A stretch of DNA of 64,000 nucleotides from Photobacterium alginatilyticum (GTDB taxonomy: Bacteria; Pseudomonadota; Gammaproteobacteria; Enterobacterales; Vibrionaceae): the NCBI RefSeq assembly GCF_009910675.1, contig NZ_RSEJ01000014.1, positions 1-64,000 of the forward strand, written 5' to 3'. This document shows, one piece after another, positions 45,664 to 54,889 of the stretch. Each line of letters opens with the position of its first letter. The stretch's first letter is position 1. The notes below the pieces were generated by a model that had not been told where the DNA came from, searched no databases, and saw only the letters and a program-made list of their open reading frames with translations. The position numbers and the translations under genes are program-made.

Positions 45664-45882
45664 ACCTTATTTGTAGGCAGTTATGTAAGGGTTTGCTGAC
45701 ACTGGGTGATATCTGTCTACAAGCGATAAAAAAACTTATCCATGGCGCATCAGGATGCGGTTAGTGCAAACAAAGAGTTATGTTTTTTCAACTCTAATTG
45801 GTCAATTTTGCGGCAAAAAAGGGCTACACATGGGGCAGGCTATTTGTTTAAAATGCGCTCAATTATTGAACAGGTAGTGTAA

Positions 45883-46275
45883 ATGAAACAAGCAATCGTT
45901 GGCTTCATATTGGCCGTTATGGCGCTGGGCTGGGGAACTTCCGCACTGGCGAGTATGCAGGGCAAGACGCTAAAAGTCACCGCGACGGCCTATAATTCGG
46001 TACGGGCGCAAACCAATAGCAATCCGACTATTGCAGCCTGGGGAGATCGCCTGAAGCCGGGGATGAAGGTGATTGCCGTATCCCGTGATCTGCTGAAGAT
46101 GGGGATCACTCACGGAACCAAGGTGAAAATTTCTGGCCTGCCGGGGGAATACGTGGTGCTGGATAAAATGAATAAGCGCTGGAGCCGCAAGATTGATATC
46201 TATATGGGCAAAGATATCCAGGCTGCCAGAAACTGGGGACGCCGCTCGGTGACGATTACCGTCGTTGAGTCGTAA
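45883..46275 (+). CDS. 3D-domain (double-psi beta-barrel) periplasmic protein
   Basis: A 130-residue protein with a signal peptide (to about residue 23, LASM). The body has VTATAYNSVRAQTNSNPTIAAWG near its start and YVVLDKMNKRW-KIDIYMG later, the Asp pattern of 3D domains related to lytic transglycosylase MltA and RlpA. A cell-wall role is likely; the enzyme activity is untested. It is 219 bases after the cox cluster and has its own strong terminator. Confidence 0.82.
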   Translation: MKQAIVGFILAVMALGWGTSALASMQGKTLKVTATAYNSVRAQTNSNPTIAAWGDRLKPGMKVIAVSRDLLKMGITHGTKVKISGLPGEYVVLDKMNKRWSRKIDIYMGKDIQAARNWGRRSVTITVVES

Positions 46276-46327
46276 TAGCCAGGTGCCAAGCCACTAGGCG
46301 AAGAACGAAGCAAAGTGCGGCAGATAT

Positions 46328-46360
46328 AAAAAGCGAGAACCTCGGTTCTCGCTTTTTTTA
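46328..46360. terminator. Bidirectional terminator
   Basis: A 13-bp stem (AAAAAGCGAGAAC/GTTCTCGCTTTTT, loop CTCG) with T runs on both strands separates the 3D-domain gene from the convergent nfuA. Confidence 0.94.
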
Positions 46361-46376
46361 TACTGCGGTTGGGCAG

Positions 46377-46955
46377 TTAGTAGTAAGAGTGCTCACCACG
46401 GGCGTGCTCAGTAACATCACGCACACCGGTCAGCTCACCGCTGAACTGGGCCAGCAGCTCTTTCTCGATCCCTTCCTTCAGGGTGACATCGACCATTGAA
46501 CAGCCGTTACAGCCGCCACCGAACTGAAGGATAGCGACACCCTCTTCGGTGATTTCTGCCAGAGAGACATGACCACCGTGGCCTGCCAGCTGCGGGTTAA
46601 CCTGAGTCTGGATAACGTAGTCGACACGCTCCATCAGCGAGGCATCGTCAGACACCTTGCGAACTTTGGCGTTTGGCGCTTTCAGCGTCAGCTGCGAGCC
46701 CATTTTGTCGGTGACAAAGTCAATTTCCGCCTCTTCAAGAAACGGCAGGCTTAGCTCGTCGATAAAGGCAGAGAACAGCTCAAGCTTAATCTCAGTATCG
46801 CTGGCTTCGACGGCTTCCGGTGGGCAGTAGGACACGCCGCACTCTGCGTTTTGAGTACCAGGATTAACCACGAATACTCGGATGTTAGTGCCTTCCGGCT
46901 GCTGGGCAAGAAGTTTGCCAAAATGCTGTTGAGCACTTTCAGAAATAGTAATCAT
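46377..46955 (-). CDS. nfuA: Fe-S biogenesis protein NfuA
   Basis: A 192-residue iron-sulfur carrier. The N-terminal domain is A-type-like with degenerate cysteines, and the C-terminal NifU domain has GGGCNGCSM with Cys149 and Cys152, same numbers as E. coli. It hands [4Fe-4S] clusters to target enzymes under stress. ATG 46955 matches the E. coli start; a GTG two codons upstream is possible. Neighbours gntX and bioH keep the E. coli set. Confidence 0.96.
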   Translation of the reverse strand: MITISESAQQHFGKLLAQQPEGTNIRVFVVNPGTQNAECGVSYCPPEAVEASDTEIKLELFSAFIDELSLPFLEEAEIDFVTDKMGSQLTLKAPNAKVRKVSDDASLMERVDYVIQTQVNPQLAGHGGHVSLAEITEEGVAILQFGGGCNGCSMVDVTLKEGIEKELLAQFSGELTGVRDVTEHARGEHSYY

Positions 46956-47078
46956 AGACACGACGTAATACCTGACTTATTTAGTAAGACTAATTCTATT
47001 CTACTCTTAGACGCCCTTTGTATCACCCCCTAATCGTTGTGACTATGCTTTAATCACATTTCTGGCGACTTTCTGCGA

Positions 47079-47774
47079 TTATTTCCGTGGCGGGGTATAG
47101 CAGAGACAGTAGATATCGACCTGCCGGACTCCGCCGCGCAGGAGTAGGTGCGTCAGTTCTGCCACCGTACTGCCTGTGGTGACGACATCGTCGACGATGG
47201 CGACATGCTCAGGCAGCTGCTTTGCTTTAAGTATAAAGGCTTGGTTGAGGTTTTTCTGGCGCTCGCTTTTGCTCAGCTCGCGCTGGGCCGGGGTATGGCG
47301 GGTCCGGCTTATCGCATTGTGCAGGCACAGGCTGTCTGTTTCACGGGCCACCACCCGGGCCAGCAAGGTACTTTGGTTGAAGCTGCGGGAAAGTCGGCGC
47401 AGCGGGTGAAGCGGAACCGGGATGACGGCGGGGGCCGGGTGGGTAATGTGTCGGCCAAGCAGGTGTCCGAGCGGCTCTGCCAGCCAGAACTTACCGCCGA
47501 ACTTGAGCTGGTGTACCAGCTGGCGCAGGGGAAAGTCATACTCGCCGAGCCGGTAGAACTGCTGCCAGGGCGGCGGCTTCGACAGACAACGGCCGCACTG
47601 GCTGGATGGCTGCAGCGTGGTGGCGCCGCACCGGGCGCAATAGGGAGGCCGGGGAAAGCGGTCGAGACAGTGCCGGCACCAGAGTTGCTCATGCCGGCAT
47701 AGCGGCAAGTGGCACAGTTGGCAGTGCTGGTTGGGCCATTGAAAGATTGATCTTAGCGAGAAAGGGGATAACAT
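47079..47774 (-). CDS. gntX: ComF/GntX family phosphoribosyltransferase-like protein
   Basis: A 231-residue protein with an N-terminal zinc-binding region (CQLCHLPLC, CRHC, CARC, CGRC) and a phosphoribosyltransferase fold. The PRPP loop is VAIVDDVVTTGSTV, and PVPLHPLRRLSRSFNQS is conserved. ComF relatives serve DNA uptake in competence, a trait of Vibrionaceae; E. coli GntX helps use DNA as a nutrient. It is divergent from bioH as in E. coli. Confidence 0.92.
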   Translation of the reverse strand: MLSPFSLRSIFQWPNQHCQLCHLPLCRHEQLWCRHCLDRFPRPPYCARCGATTLQPSSQCGRCLSKPPPWQQFYRLGEYDFPLRQLVHQLKFGGKFWLAEPLGHLLGRHITHPAPAVIPVPLHPLRRLSRSFNQSTLLARVVARETDSLCLHNAISRTRHTPAQRELSKSERQKNLNQAFILKAKQLPEHVAIVDDVVTTGSTVAELTHLLLRGGVRQVDIYCLCYTPPRK

Positions 47775-47834
47775 CCTAACTATCCTGTCGGGCTGATTAT
47801 TGCCTGTTCGTGCGATTCATAGAGGGAAGTGTAA

Positions 47835-48599
47835 ATGACTGCCAAGCTACACTGGCAAACTGAAGGCCAAGGTTCGGATCTGGTTCTCATTCATGGCTGG
47901 GGCATGAACGGGGCCGTTTGGCAGCAGCTATTGCCATTGCTGACGCCGCATTTTCGGGTGCACTTGGTCGACTTACCCGGCTATGGTCACAGTCGTGAAC
48001 ATCATGCTGGCAATATTGAAGAAATGGCATACCAATTGCTTGAAAATTCACCAGAGTCTGCAATTTGGTTGGGCTGGTCCCTTGGCGGGCTGGTGGCTAC
48101 CCAGGCTGCCATTCAGGCACCTGAGCGGGTGAATGCACTGGTAACGGTTGCCAGTTCCCCGCGTTTTGCAGCCGAAAACACATGGCGAGGTATTAAGCCC
48201 CAGGTACTGAACGATTTTCAGCGCCAGCTGAGTGATGACTTCCAGCTGACCGTTGAGCGCTTTATGGCGCTGCAGGCAATGGGAAGCCCGACGGCAAGGC
48301 AGGATATCAAACTGCTGAAGCAGGCGGTGCTATCGCGTCCCCAGCCCAATCCAAAGGCGCTGGCGTCCGGATTGCAGCTGTTGGCCGATGTTGATTTGCG
48401 CGAGCAGCTGGATCAGATCTCTCAGCCCTGGCTGCGCTTGTACGGGCGGCTTGACGGCCTGGTGCCGGTGAAGGTTGCTGCCGAACTGGATGCGCTGGCA
48501 CCCCGGTCCGAGCGGCAAGTGTTTGCCGCGGCATCGCATGCCCCGTTCATCTCGCACCCCGAGGAGTTTGTGAAGGCACTACGGACCTTCATCGGGTAG
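47835..48599 (+). CDS. bioH: Pimeloyl-[acyl-carrier protein] methyl ester esterase BioH
   Basis: A 254-residue alpha/beta hydrolase that releases pimeloyl-ACP in biotin synthesis. The catalytic triad is Ser82 (GWSLGG), Asp207 and His235, identical in number to E. coli BioH. The oxyanion stretch is LIHGWGMNGAVW. It is divergent from gntX and is followed by a sigma-28-like promoter for the next unit. Confidence 0.96.
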   Translation: MTAKLHWQTEGQGSDLVLIHGWGMNGAVWQQLLPLLTPHFRVHLVDLPGYGHSREHHAGNIEEMAYQLLENSPESAIWLGWSLGGLVATQAAIQAPERVNALVTVASSPRFAAENTWRGIKPQVLNDFQRQLSDDFQLTVERFMALQAMGSPTARQDIKLLKQAVLSRPQPNPKALASGLQLLADVDLREQLDQISQPWLRLYGRLDGLVPVKVAAELDALAPRSERQVFAAASHAPFISHPEEFVKALRTFIG

Positions 48600-48645
48600 G
48601 CTTAACGGAATACTGGTCATGTGTGGCGCATCGGTAACATTTTAT

Positions 48646-48672
48646 TAAACTTTTCGAAAATGATGCCGATAC
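48646..48672 (+). promoter_or_regulatory. Sigma-28 (FliA)-type flagellar promoter
   Basis: TAAACTTT (48646-48653), an 11-base spacer and GCCGATAC (48665-48672) match the sigma-28 consensus TAAAGTTT-N11-GCCGATAA at 14 of 16 positions with exact spacing. It lies 40 bases before the start of the next gene, with AAAGGAGAG as ribosome site. Confidence 0.8.
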
Positions 48673-48711
48673 ATTAAAAATGGAGTTGCTCTGTAAAGGA
48701 GAGAGGCCATA

Positions 48712-49080
48712 ATGACAGTAGGAAGTGTTGCGAATACAACTGTTTATTCGCCTGCGACGCTAAAAGCGTCGGCTGCAGCTTCAGCCAAGACCAATGAAGG
48801 GAGTCAGACGGCTGAGCAAACCCGTTCCGTGAAAACCGGCGAAAGCTCCGTATCGATCTCCGAGGAGGCGAAACGGATGCAGGCGGCAGACACGGGCAAA
48901 CAGAAAACTGAAGCTGATGATGGTACGCAAACGACGCAGCTCGCTGAGTCGTTCGCCTATGGTGCATTGGGTATGGATCACCCCGATGAAGTGAAGCAAA
49001 ATACCGATGATTTCTATACTGCAGGGCAAGTGCTGTCAGCCCTGGGTACGGTAGCGACGGTGTTGCTTGCAATCGCCTGA
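48712..49080 (+). CDS. Unknown Ser/Thr-rich protein, predicted sigma-28-dependent
   Basis: A 122-residue protein I do not recognise. It is rich in Ala, Ser, Thr and Gln and likely disordered in the first 70 residues. SSVSISEEAKRMQAAD (45-60) recalls the short V-S-x-A linker of FlgM and other flagellar export substrates, without proving kinship. The last 20 residues are hydrophobic (VLSALGTVATVLLAIA), perhaps a membrane tail. A sigma-28 promoter directly upstream suggests late flagellar expression. The next gene follows after 38 bases and is probably co-transcribed. Confidence 0.75.
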   Translation: MTVGSVANTTVYSPATLKASAAASAKTNEGSQTAEQTRSVKTGESSVSISEEAKRMQAADTGKQKTEADDGTQTTQLAESFAYGALGMDHPDEVKQNTDDFYTAGQVLSALGTVATVLLAIA

Positions 49081-49118
49081 TTGACCCCGTCAGCTGATGC
49101 CCGGAGAAGAGCGTCAGC

Positions 49119-49580
49119 ATGATTGTTTCCCCAGTACAGGTAGGAGCGCCAACCGTAGCTCCTTCAGTGAACCCGCCTACCGAACAGGTCGCGCGGGATA
49201 ATCGCGTTCGTGAAAAAATCGTCCCACCGACCCAAACCGCCGAATCTGCGCGGGAGAAACCACTCAGCAGCGATGAAAAACAGTTAAAGAAGCCTTCCTG
49301 GGATCCCAGCGAGCACCCCGACTATCATGAGCTTGCCGTTACCGAGCAACAGTATGGCTATCAGGAGGATTTCGAGCAGCTGGTCAAGGCGCTGTCAGCC
49401 GATAGCTATATGGCCGATGTAAGCGAGCTGGGCTATTCCATGCACATTCAGCTGCCGAGAGACTTGCTTGAGGAGCTGGAGAAAATCAGCCAGGTCGAGC
49501 GCACCAAGGGGGTTGTCGCCCACCGCTACGCACAGGCCGCCGTGCCTAACCCGCCGACGGAATATCTGGTGGTGTTATAG
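49119..49580 (+). CDS. Unknown Pro-rich protein co-transcribed with the sigma-28 gene
   Basis: A 153-residue protein without a family I can name with confidence. The first 65 residues are Pro/Thr-rich (VGAPTVAPSVNPPTEQVARD) and probably disordered. A compact predicted alpha/beta part follows (residues 80-153). Similar Vibrio genes near bioH are sometimes labelled Lon protease, but nothing here looks like Lon. It follows the previous gene by 38 bases, so it should share its flagellar promoter. A very strong terminator is at 49676-49707. Confidence 0.75.
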   Translation: MIVSPVQVGAPTVAPSVNPPTEQVARDNRVREKIVPPTQTAESAREKPLSSDEKQLKKPSWDPSEHPDYHELAVTEQQYGYQEDFEQLVKALSADSYMADVSELGYSMHIQLPRDLLEELEKISQVERTKGVVAHRYAQAAVPNPPTEYLVVL

Positions 49581-49675
49581 GAATTGATTCAGACCCTAGA
49601 AAGAGCAGGTTCGAGGAAAAGCAAGAGCAGAGTACTTCTTGCAACTTTTGGATCTTGGTCTGCAGAAGCCATATA

Positions 49676-49707
49676 AAAAGAGCCAGCATGAAAATGCTGG
49701 CTCTTTT
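49676..49707. terminator. Bidirectional terminator
   Basis: A 14-bp perfect stem (AAAAGAGCCAGCAT/ATGCTGGCTCTTTT) with a GAAA tetraloop ends both the sigma-28 unit and the convergent tex gene. Confidence 0.95.
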
Positions 49708-49746
49708 GCTTTCACTCGAGGCTCGTTGTTAGCCCTTCGTTACTGC

Positions 49747-52086
49747 TTATTTCTTTTTCGCGTTGGCAAAGGCTGCGGCAAAGGCACCGCCCATGGCGCT
49801 GTTATTGCCTTGGCCTTGTTGGCCGCCGCGGTTGCTATTGCCTCGCGGCTGGCGCTGCTCGCGAGGCTGCTGGCGCTGGCCTTGCGGTTTGCGGGCCGGT
49901 TTCTCTTGTCCCGGCTCATCGTTGAGGCGCATCGACATGCCGATCCGCTTGCGTTGCAGGTCGACCTCCATCACTTTCACCTTGACGATATCACCGGCTT
50001 TGACCACCTCGCGCGGATCCGACACAAACTTGTCAGACAGCGCCGAGATGTGGACCAGTCCGTCCTGGTGGACACCGACATCGACGAAGGCCCCGAAGTT
50101 GGTGACATTGGTGATCACGCCCTCGAGTACCATGCCCGGGATCAGATCTTTGACCTCGTTGACGCCTTCGGCAAACGTGGCGGTCTTGAACTCCGGACGC
50201 GGATCGCGGCCCGGCTTGTCCAGTTCGCTGATGATATCGGTGACTGTCGGCAGGCCGAACTTCTCATCGGTGTAGTCGGCAGGCTTAAGGCTACGGAGGA
50301 AGTCGCTGTTGCCGATAATGGCATCGACCGGCTTGTCATTGCTGGCGGCAATAGCTTTGACCACCGCGTAGGATTCAGGGTGTACCGCCGAGCTGTCGAG
50401 CGGGTTCTTGCCGTTCATGATGCGGAGGAAGCCGGCACACTGCTCGAAGGCTTTCGGCCCGAGGCGCGCCACTTTCTTCAGGGTGGTACGGGCATCAAAA
50501 CGGCCGTTCTCGTCGCGGTAGCTGACAATATTCAGGGCAATGGTGGTGTTCAGGCCTGCAACCCGGGTCAGCAGCGCCGGTGAGGCGGTGTTGACGTCGA
50601 CACCGACGGCGTTTACACAGTCTTCCACGACCGCATCCAGACGCTTGGCCAGCATGCTTTGGCTGACATCGTGCTGGTATTGGCCGACACCGATGGATTT
50701 CGGATCAATCTTCACCAGTTCGGCGAGTGGATCCTGCAGGCGGCGGCCGATAGATACGGCACCACGCAGGGAGACATCCAGGTTAGGGAACTCGTTGGCT
50801 GCCAGCTCCGAGGCCGAGTAGACCGAGGCACCGGCTTCGCTCACCATGACACTCTGGACTTTCAGGTTGTTGTCTTTGATCAAGTTGGCGACAAAGCTGT
50901 CTGTTTCACGTGAAGCAGTGCCGTTACCAATCGCGATCAGGTTGACGTTATGTTTGGTGATCAGCGCTAACACCGTTGCTTCTGACTGGGCAACCTGACG
51001 CTGCGGCTGATGCGGGTAAATAGTGGCAGTATCGAGCAGCTTGCCGGTCTGATCGACAACGGCTACCTTACAGCCGGTACGCAGGCCCGGATCCAGCGCC
51101 AGGGTGATACGCGGCCCGGCCGGCGCTGCCATCAACAGGTCTTTGAGGTTGTCGGCGAATACCTGCATGGCACCGTCTTCGGCTTTCTCGCGCAGTGCGC
51201 TCATCAGCTCGGTTTCCATGTGCATCAGAATTTTGATCCGCCACGCCCAGCTGATCACCTGTTTGCGCCAGGTATCGGCAGGCTGGCTGCCGAGGTTCAC
51301 GCCGTAGTGATCGGCAATCATGATCTCGCAGTAAGAGCCGCGGACGCCTTCCTCCTGCTGGGGATCGGCGTTCAATGATAGCTGCAGAAAACCTTCGTTC
51401 CGGCCGCGGAACAGGGCCAGGGCACGGTGCGACGGAACGTTTTTCAGCGGCTCGTTGTATTCGAAGTAGTCCTTGAACTTGGCGCCTTCCTGCTCTTTGC
51501 CATCAACCAGACGGGAGGTCAGCTCGGCATTGCTTTGCAGGTGGCGGCGGACTTTGTCCAGCAGCGCGGCGTCTTCGGCAAAGCGTTCCATCAAAATGGC
51601 ACGGGCACCATCAAGGGCAGCCTTGGTGTCGGCAACGCCCTTGTCGGCATCCACATAGCCTGCTGCTGTGGTTTCCGGCTCTTGGCTCGGTTGCTGCCAC
51701 AGCGTGTCGGCAAGTGGAGCCAGGCCTGCTTCAATGGCAATCTGTCCTTTGGTACGACGCTTTGGTTTATAAGGCAGGTACAGATCTTCAAGGCGGGTCT
51801 TGCTGTCGGCCCCGGTGATTTCTGCTGCTAGCTCTGGGGTCAGTTTGCCCTGCTCGGTAATGGATTTGAGGATAACCTGGCGGCGATCGTCCAGCTCGCG
51901 CAGGTAACCGAGGCGGGATTCCAGGTTACGAAGTTGGGTATCGTCCAGTCCTCCGGTGACTTCCTTACGGTAGCGGGCAATAAAGGGCACCGTGTTACCG
52001 TCATCTAACAGAGTGACTGCTGCTGTGATTTGCTCGTTGCGAACATTCAGCTCGCTGGCAATCATCTGATTAATAGCGTTGCTCAT
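49747..52086 (-). CDS. tex: RNA-binding transcription accessory protein Tex
   Basis: A 779-residue Tex (E. coli YhgF) protein. It contains the N-terminal helical region ([19 protein letters not shown]), a YqgF-like domain ([17 protein letters not shown]), helix-hairpin-helix repeats and a C-terminal S1 domain ([19 protein letters not shown]). The tail is unusually long and rich in Gln, Arg and Gly, likely RNA-binding. In E. coli tex follows greB; here the accessory cluster lies between them. Confidence 0.96.
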   Translation of the reverse strand: MSNAINQMIASELNVRNEQITAAVTLLDDGNTVPFIARYRKEVTGGLDDTQLRNLESRLGYLRELDDRRQVILKSITEQGKLTPELAAEITGADSKTRLEDLYLPYKPKRRTKGQIAIEAGLAPLADTLWQQPSQEPETTAAGYVDADKGVADTKAALDGARAILMERFAEDAALLDKVRRHLQSNAELTSRLVDGKEQEGAKFKDYFEYNEPLKNVPSHRALALFRGRNEGFLQLSLNADPQQEEGVRGSYCEIMIADHYGVNLGSQPADTWRKQVISWAWRIKILMHMETELMSALREKAEDGAMQVFADNLKDLLMAAPAGPRITLALDPGLRTGCKVAVVDQTGKLLDTATIYPHQPQRQVAQSEATVLALITKHNVNLIAIGNGTASRETDSFVANLIKDNNLKVQSVMVSEAGASVYSASELAANEFPNLDVSLRGAVSIGRRLQDPLAELVKIDPKSIGVGQYQHDVSQSMLAKRLDAVVEDCVNAVGVDVNTASPALLTRVAGLNTTIALNIVSYRDENGRFDARTTLKKVARLGPKAFEQCAGFLRIMNGKNPLDSSAVHPESYAVVKAIAASNDKPVDAIIGNSDFLRSLKPADYTDEKFGLPTVTDIISELDKPGRDPRPEFKTATFAEGVNEVKDLIPGMVLEGVITNVTNFGAFVDVGVHQDGLVHISALSDKFVSDPREVVKAGDIVKVKVMEVDLQRKRIGMSMRLNDEPGQEKPARKPQGQRQQPREQRQPRGNSNRGGQQGQGNNSAMGGAFAAAFANAKKK

Positions 52087-52297
52087 CCGTTGTATCTCTT
52101 GGTTGTCGTTAACCCGCCCATTCTACGGAGGAATGGAGGAGTAGCAAGGCGTGATCTGTTAAGAGTATGTCAGTGCCCGTTAAGCGTAGGCGGTTGGGAG
52201 CAAGAATGCGATATGGCTTCAGAGTGAGGGGAATCGCGCTTTACTCACGAGTCAGCAGTAAATGCAGGCACTAACTCGTGAAAGGCGGGGGAAAGGG
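52087..52297. other. Junction between tex and the accessory cluster
   Basis: A 211-base gap. TCACGAGT/ACTCGTGA (52245-52281, 21-base loop) may end the DUF3726-like transcript on the minus strand, but it has no clear T run. The tex promoter must be here. No tRNA, att-like direct repeat or transposase remnant is visible. Confidence 0.4.
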
Positions 52298-53038
52298 TTA
52301 CAGAGACGGTTCCGATTCACCGGCACCGCGGCGGGAGGTATCGCTGGATTCGACCAGAATTGCGCCGGCAGCCTGTTTGATCCGTTGCCAGTGGGTTTCA
52401 TCGACGGTGATGCCTTCCTGCCAGGCTTGCACCTGGGTTTCAGCCAGGGTCTGCGACGAGATATGGTGATCGAACTCGGCGGCGGAAGGCAACGGGATAG
52501 GCTGGGTGCTGATCTCAATCCTCAGGCTGTGCAGGCACGACGGTTGCTTGGCTGGCCGGGCAGAGACAAATAGTTCGGGGTTGACGCAGCCTTTGTTAAG
52601 CACATACACGACATGCCTGGGAGCGTGGCCGTTATACCAGGTCGCTTTGACCGACAGCCCCTTGGCAGCCAGCTTGACCAGTTCACCAAAGGCCAGCCAG
52701 CGGTTATGGCATTGCTGGATATCGAGGGTAATGTTGTTTCGGCCAATAAGTTTTTCAAGGGTGAAATCAAGCACTGTCGGCAGGTGGCAGAGAATGCTGC
52801 AGCCGTGCAGGTTGGCTGTGAGCTGGGCTTCAGAGGTGGCATCGACATCCACCGGACAGTCGCGTTCCTGCTGCAGGAAGTCCAGCGCCTTGACGAAGTG
52901 TTCGACGCCGTTGAGGCCCACCATTTCCAAATCAGCAACCATATTGGCTATCATGTCGGCTTCACCACAGCTGCGTCGCAGGCCGGTAAAGGCTTTGCCT
53001 GTCAGTACGACCAGTTCGTTGTGTGAGACTTGCATCAT
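52298..53038 (-). CDS. DUF3726-like protein of unknown function
   Basis: A 247-residue protein. The N-terminal pattern (SHNELVVLTGKAFTGLRRS, then GEADMIANMVADLEMVGLNG) matches my memory of the DUF3726 family; no enzyme motif is evident. A His/Cys-containing middle part (HGCSILCHLP) could bind metal. Its ATG (53038) overlaps the stop of the 579-residue gene in ATGA with GGAGG seven bases upstream, so the two are translationally coupled and likely function together. Family membership is moderately sure, function unknown. Confidence 0.7.
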   Translation of the reverse strand: MMQVSHNELVVLTGKAFTGLRRSCGEADMIANMVADLEMVGLNGVEHFVKALDFLQQERDCPVDVDATSEAQLTANLHGCSILCHLPTVLDFTLEKLIGRNNITLDIQQCHNRWLAFGELVKLAAKGLSVKATWYNGHAPRHVVYVLNKGCVNPELFVSARPAKQPSCLHSLRIEISTQPIPLPSAAEFDHHISSQTLAETQVQAWQEGITVDETHWQRIKQAAGAILVESSDTSRRGAGESEPSL

Positions 53039-54774
53039 GCGTTGTCCTCCGGCTGAGAGCTTGTGTTGGCAGTGGTGTCGGTAGCTGTGTCGGTAGTGGT
53101 GTCGTTGACTGGCAGTAGCGGGAATAACCATTCGCCGTCATGTATTTCATCGCAAAGGGGCGCGCCCTGGAAAAAGGTCACCCGTACCCAGCGATCCGAG
53201 CGCGGGTCAAACTTGGTGGCACCAAACATGGCCAGCTTGCAGCGCAAGAGATGCATTGGCAGTGCTGTCTGGCTGAGCACGTTCATCTGAATGTCGCCCA
53301 TCGGGCAATGGCCCAGGGTCCAGGCTCTACGGGCGATGGAGCGGAACTGTGGCTGCTTGAGCAGAAACTCCGCCAGCGAGCATTGGCCGGATTCTGCTGA
53401 TAGTGCCTGGTTTAAGCGGTAAACCTGACGGGCAATATCGAGCCCGAGCTCTCGGTCTTCACCCGGTTCCTGACCTCGAATACCCATTCGCGGTTCTTCT
53501 TTGTCCTCCGAACGGTACCAGAACCAGTAGGTGTTTTCCGGCTGATTGAAATCGATGTCCAGCGCCCAGCGGTACCGGGTAGCGAGCAGTTGCTGCAGAT
53601 CACTGACGGTAATACCCGGACTCAGGACTAGGTTCTCATCGGCATTCATGGTGTTTTCGAAGTTGTCGACATCCTCAGGGTAGAGCTCCAGCAGGCAGGC
53701 CAGGGCAATTTCCTGTGCCTCGTAGCTATAGCGTTGGTTCTGCTCCAGCCAGTGCTGCCAGGCTTGGTGCTGTTTTGCTGCGAATGGCAACGAGCTGATC
53801 ACAGCTTCGATGTCACTGACAGCCTGATGGTTCAATGCCCGCTGGTGATCGTCAATCGTGACGACCTGCTGCAGGTGCAGGCAGGCACGCTGGAGCAGCG
53901 GAATTATTGTCTCGCAACCCGCCGGAGTCACTGTCTTATTGCTGATAACAGCAACGGCTTTTTCTCGCTCGGACAACCACTGGTCGACGATGCGGGGGTG
54001 GTTGATGAGGTAAGGTGCCATGCCCAGTCCGGTTGCATTGCCGACACCCAGGTACCGCTGGAGGGGACGTGCCAGCTCGACAGCCTCGTCGCCACCTTGC
54101 TGCCTGGCAAGGAAGTGGATCCAGTCGAGGCTGAACTGGCGCAACATATATACGGCGCACATCTGGGCGCTGAAGGAGAGGTTGAAGTCGCAGTTGTTTT
54201 TTAAAATCTCGAAGTCGGCAATACCGAACTTGCCGTTACCGTAGACGGCAGTGGTACGCAGAATATAGCCGACACTGGCAAGTACCTGGCTGTCAGGCTG
54301 GCGGCCCCGGGACAGGGCTTCGACCAGGTGGTCAAACACCCGGACGCTTTTGTTGGCTCGAGCAAGTACGAGCACTTTGCTGGAGTTCCTGCCGGCTTCC
54401 TGGAGCGGCACATTGCTTTGCAGCTGGGTCAATAGCGCATCGTCTACATCGCCTTGTACCAGGGCGAAAGTGATATCCCACTTTTCCGCGATAACCCGGT
54501 CGTTACGCTCTTCATCGGCGATGGCATCGGAAAAGACTACCAGATGGTAGTGGTTATCGGGTGTTTGCAGGCGATAGATCGCCGTACCGAATCCGAGCTC
54601 GGACAAAGCCCAGCGATATTGGCTAACTTGCCAGTGCTGATTGGCCATCCGGCGGATCAGGCTCCTGACGAAGCTGATCCGGGTCTGATGCATGGCGCCT
54701 AGTCGCTCCGGGGCCATGACGGTATCCGGGTGACGAAGTTGTGGTTGGGTTCCAGTACAACGATGTGCATCCAT
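53035..54774 (-). CDS. Large protein of unknown function, coupled to the DUF3726-like gene
   Basis: A 579-residue cytoplasmic-looking protein I do not recognise: no signal peptide, no membrane helix, no nucleotide or metal motif I can name. Conserved-looking stretches include GNGKFGIADFE, NFSLSFSAQM-like FSAQMCAVYML and LGVGNATGLGMAPYLINHP, the last Gly-rich and suggestive of a ligand loop. Start choice is uncertain: ATG 54774 has GGTGAG just upstream; ATG 54786 and TTG 54792 are alternatives. Two hairpins (54799-54816, 54831-54849) separate it from the BCCT gene. Coupling to the next gene suggests a two-subunit enzyme. Confidence 0.75.
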   Translation of the reverse strand: MDAHRCTGTQPQLRHPDTVMAPERLGAMHQTRISFVRSLIRRMANQHWQVSQYRWALSELGFGTAIYRLQTPDNHYHLVVFSDAIADEERNDRVIAEKWDITFALVQGDVDDALLTQLQSNVPLQEAGRNSSKVLVLARANKSVRVFDHLVEALSRGRQPDSQVLASVGYILRTTAVYGNGKFGIADFEILKNNCDFNLSFSAQMCAVYMLRQFSLDWIHFLARQQGGDEAVELARPLQRYLGVGNATGLGMAPYLINHPRIVDQWLSEREKAVAVISNKTVTPAGCETIIPLLQRACLHLQQVVTIDDHQRALNHQAVSDIEAVISSLPFAAKQHQAWQHWLEQNQRYSYEAQEIALACLLELYPEDVDNFENTMNADENLVLSPGITVSDLQQLLATRYRWALDIDFNQPENTYWFWYRSEDKEEPRMGIRGQEPGEDRELGLDIARQVYRLNQALSAESGQCSLAEFLLKQPQFRSIARRAWTLGHCPMGDIQMNVLSQTALPMHLLRCKLAMFGATKFDPRSDRWVRVTFFQGAPLCDEIHDGEWLFPLLPVNDTTTDTATDTTANTSSQPEDNA

Positions 54775-54889
54775 TTTGCTCACCATATCCAAGTTGTCTG
54801 AGCCGGTGACGGCTCACTATTATTATGGAAGGCAGCTCGACAGGCTGCCTGATCTTAGCTGTAAAGCGTGGTGTAGGGCAGTGCGTGGC

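Noticed and set aside
49119-49580. Annotation as a Lon-type protease
   Set aside because: No Ser-Lys protease motif, no ATPase and a length of only 153 residues.
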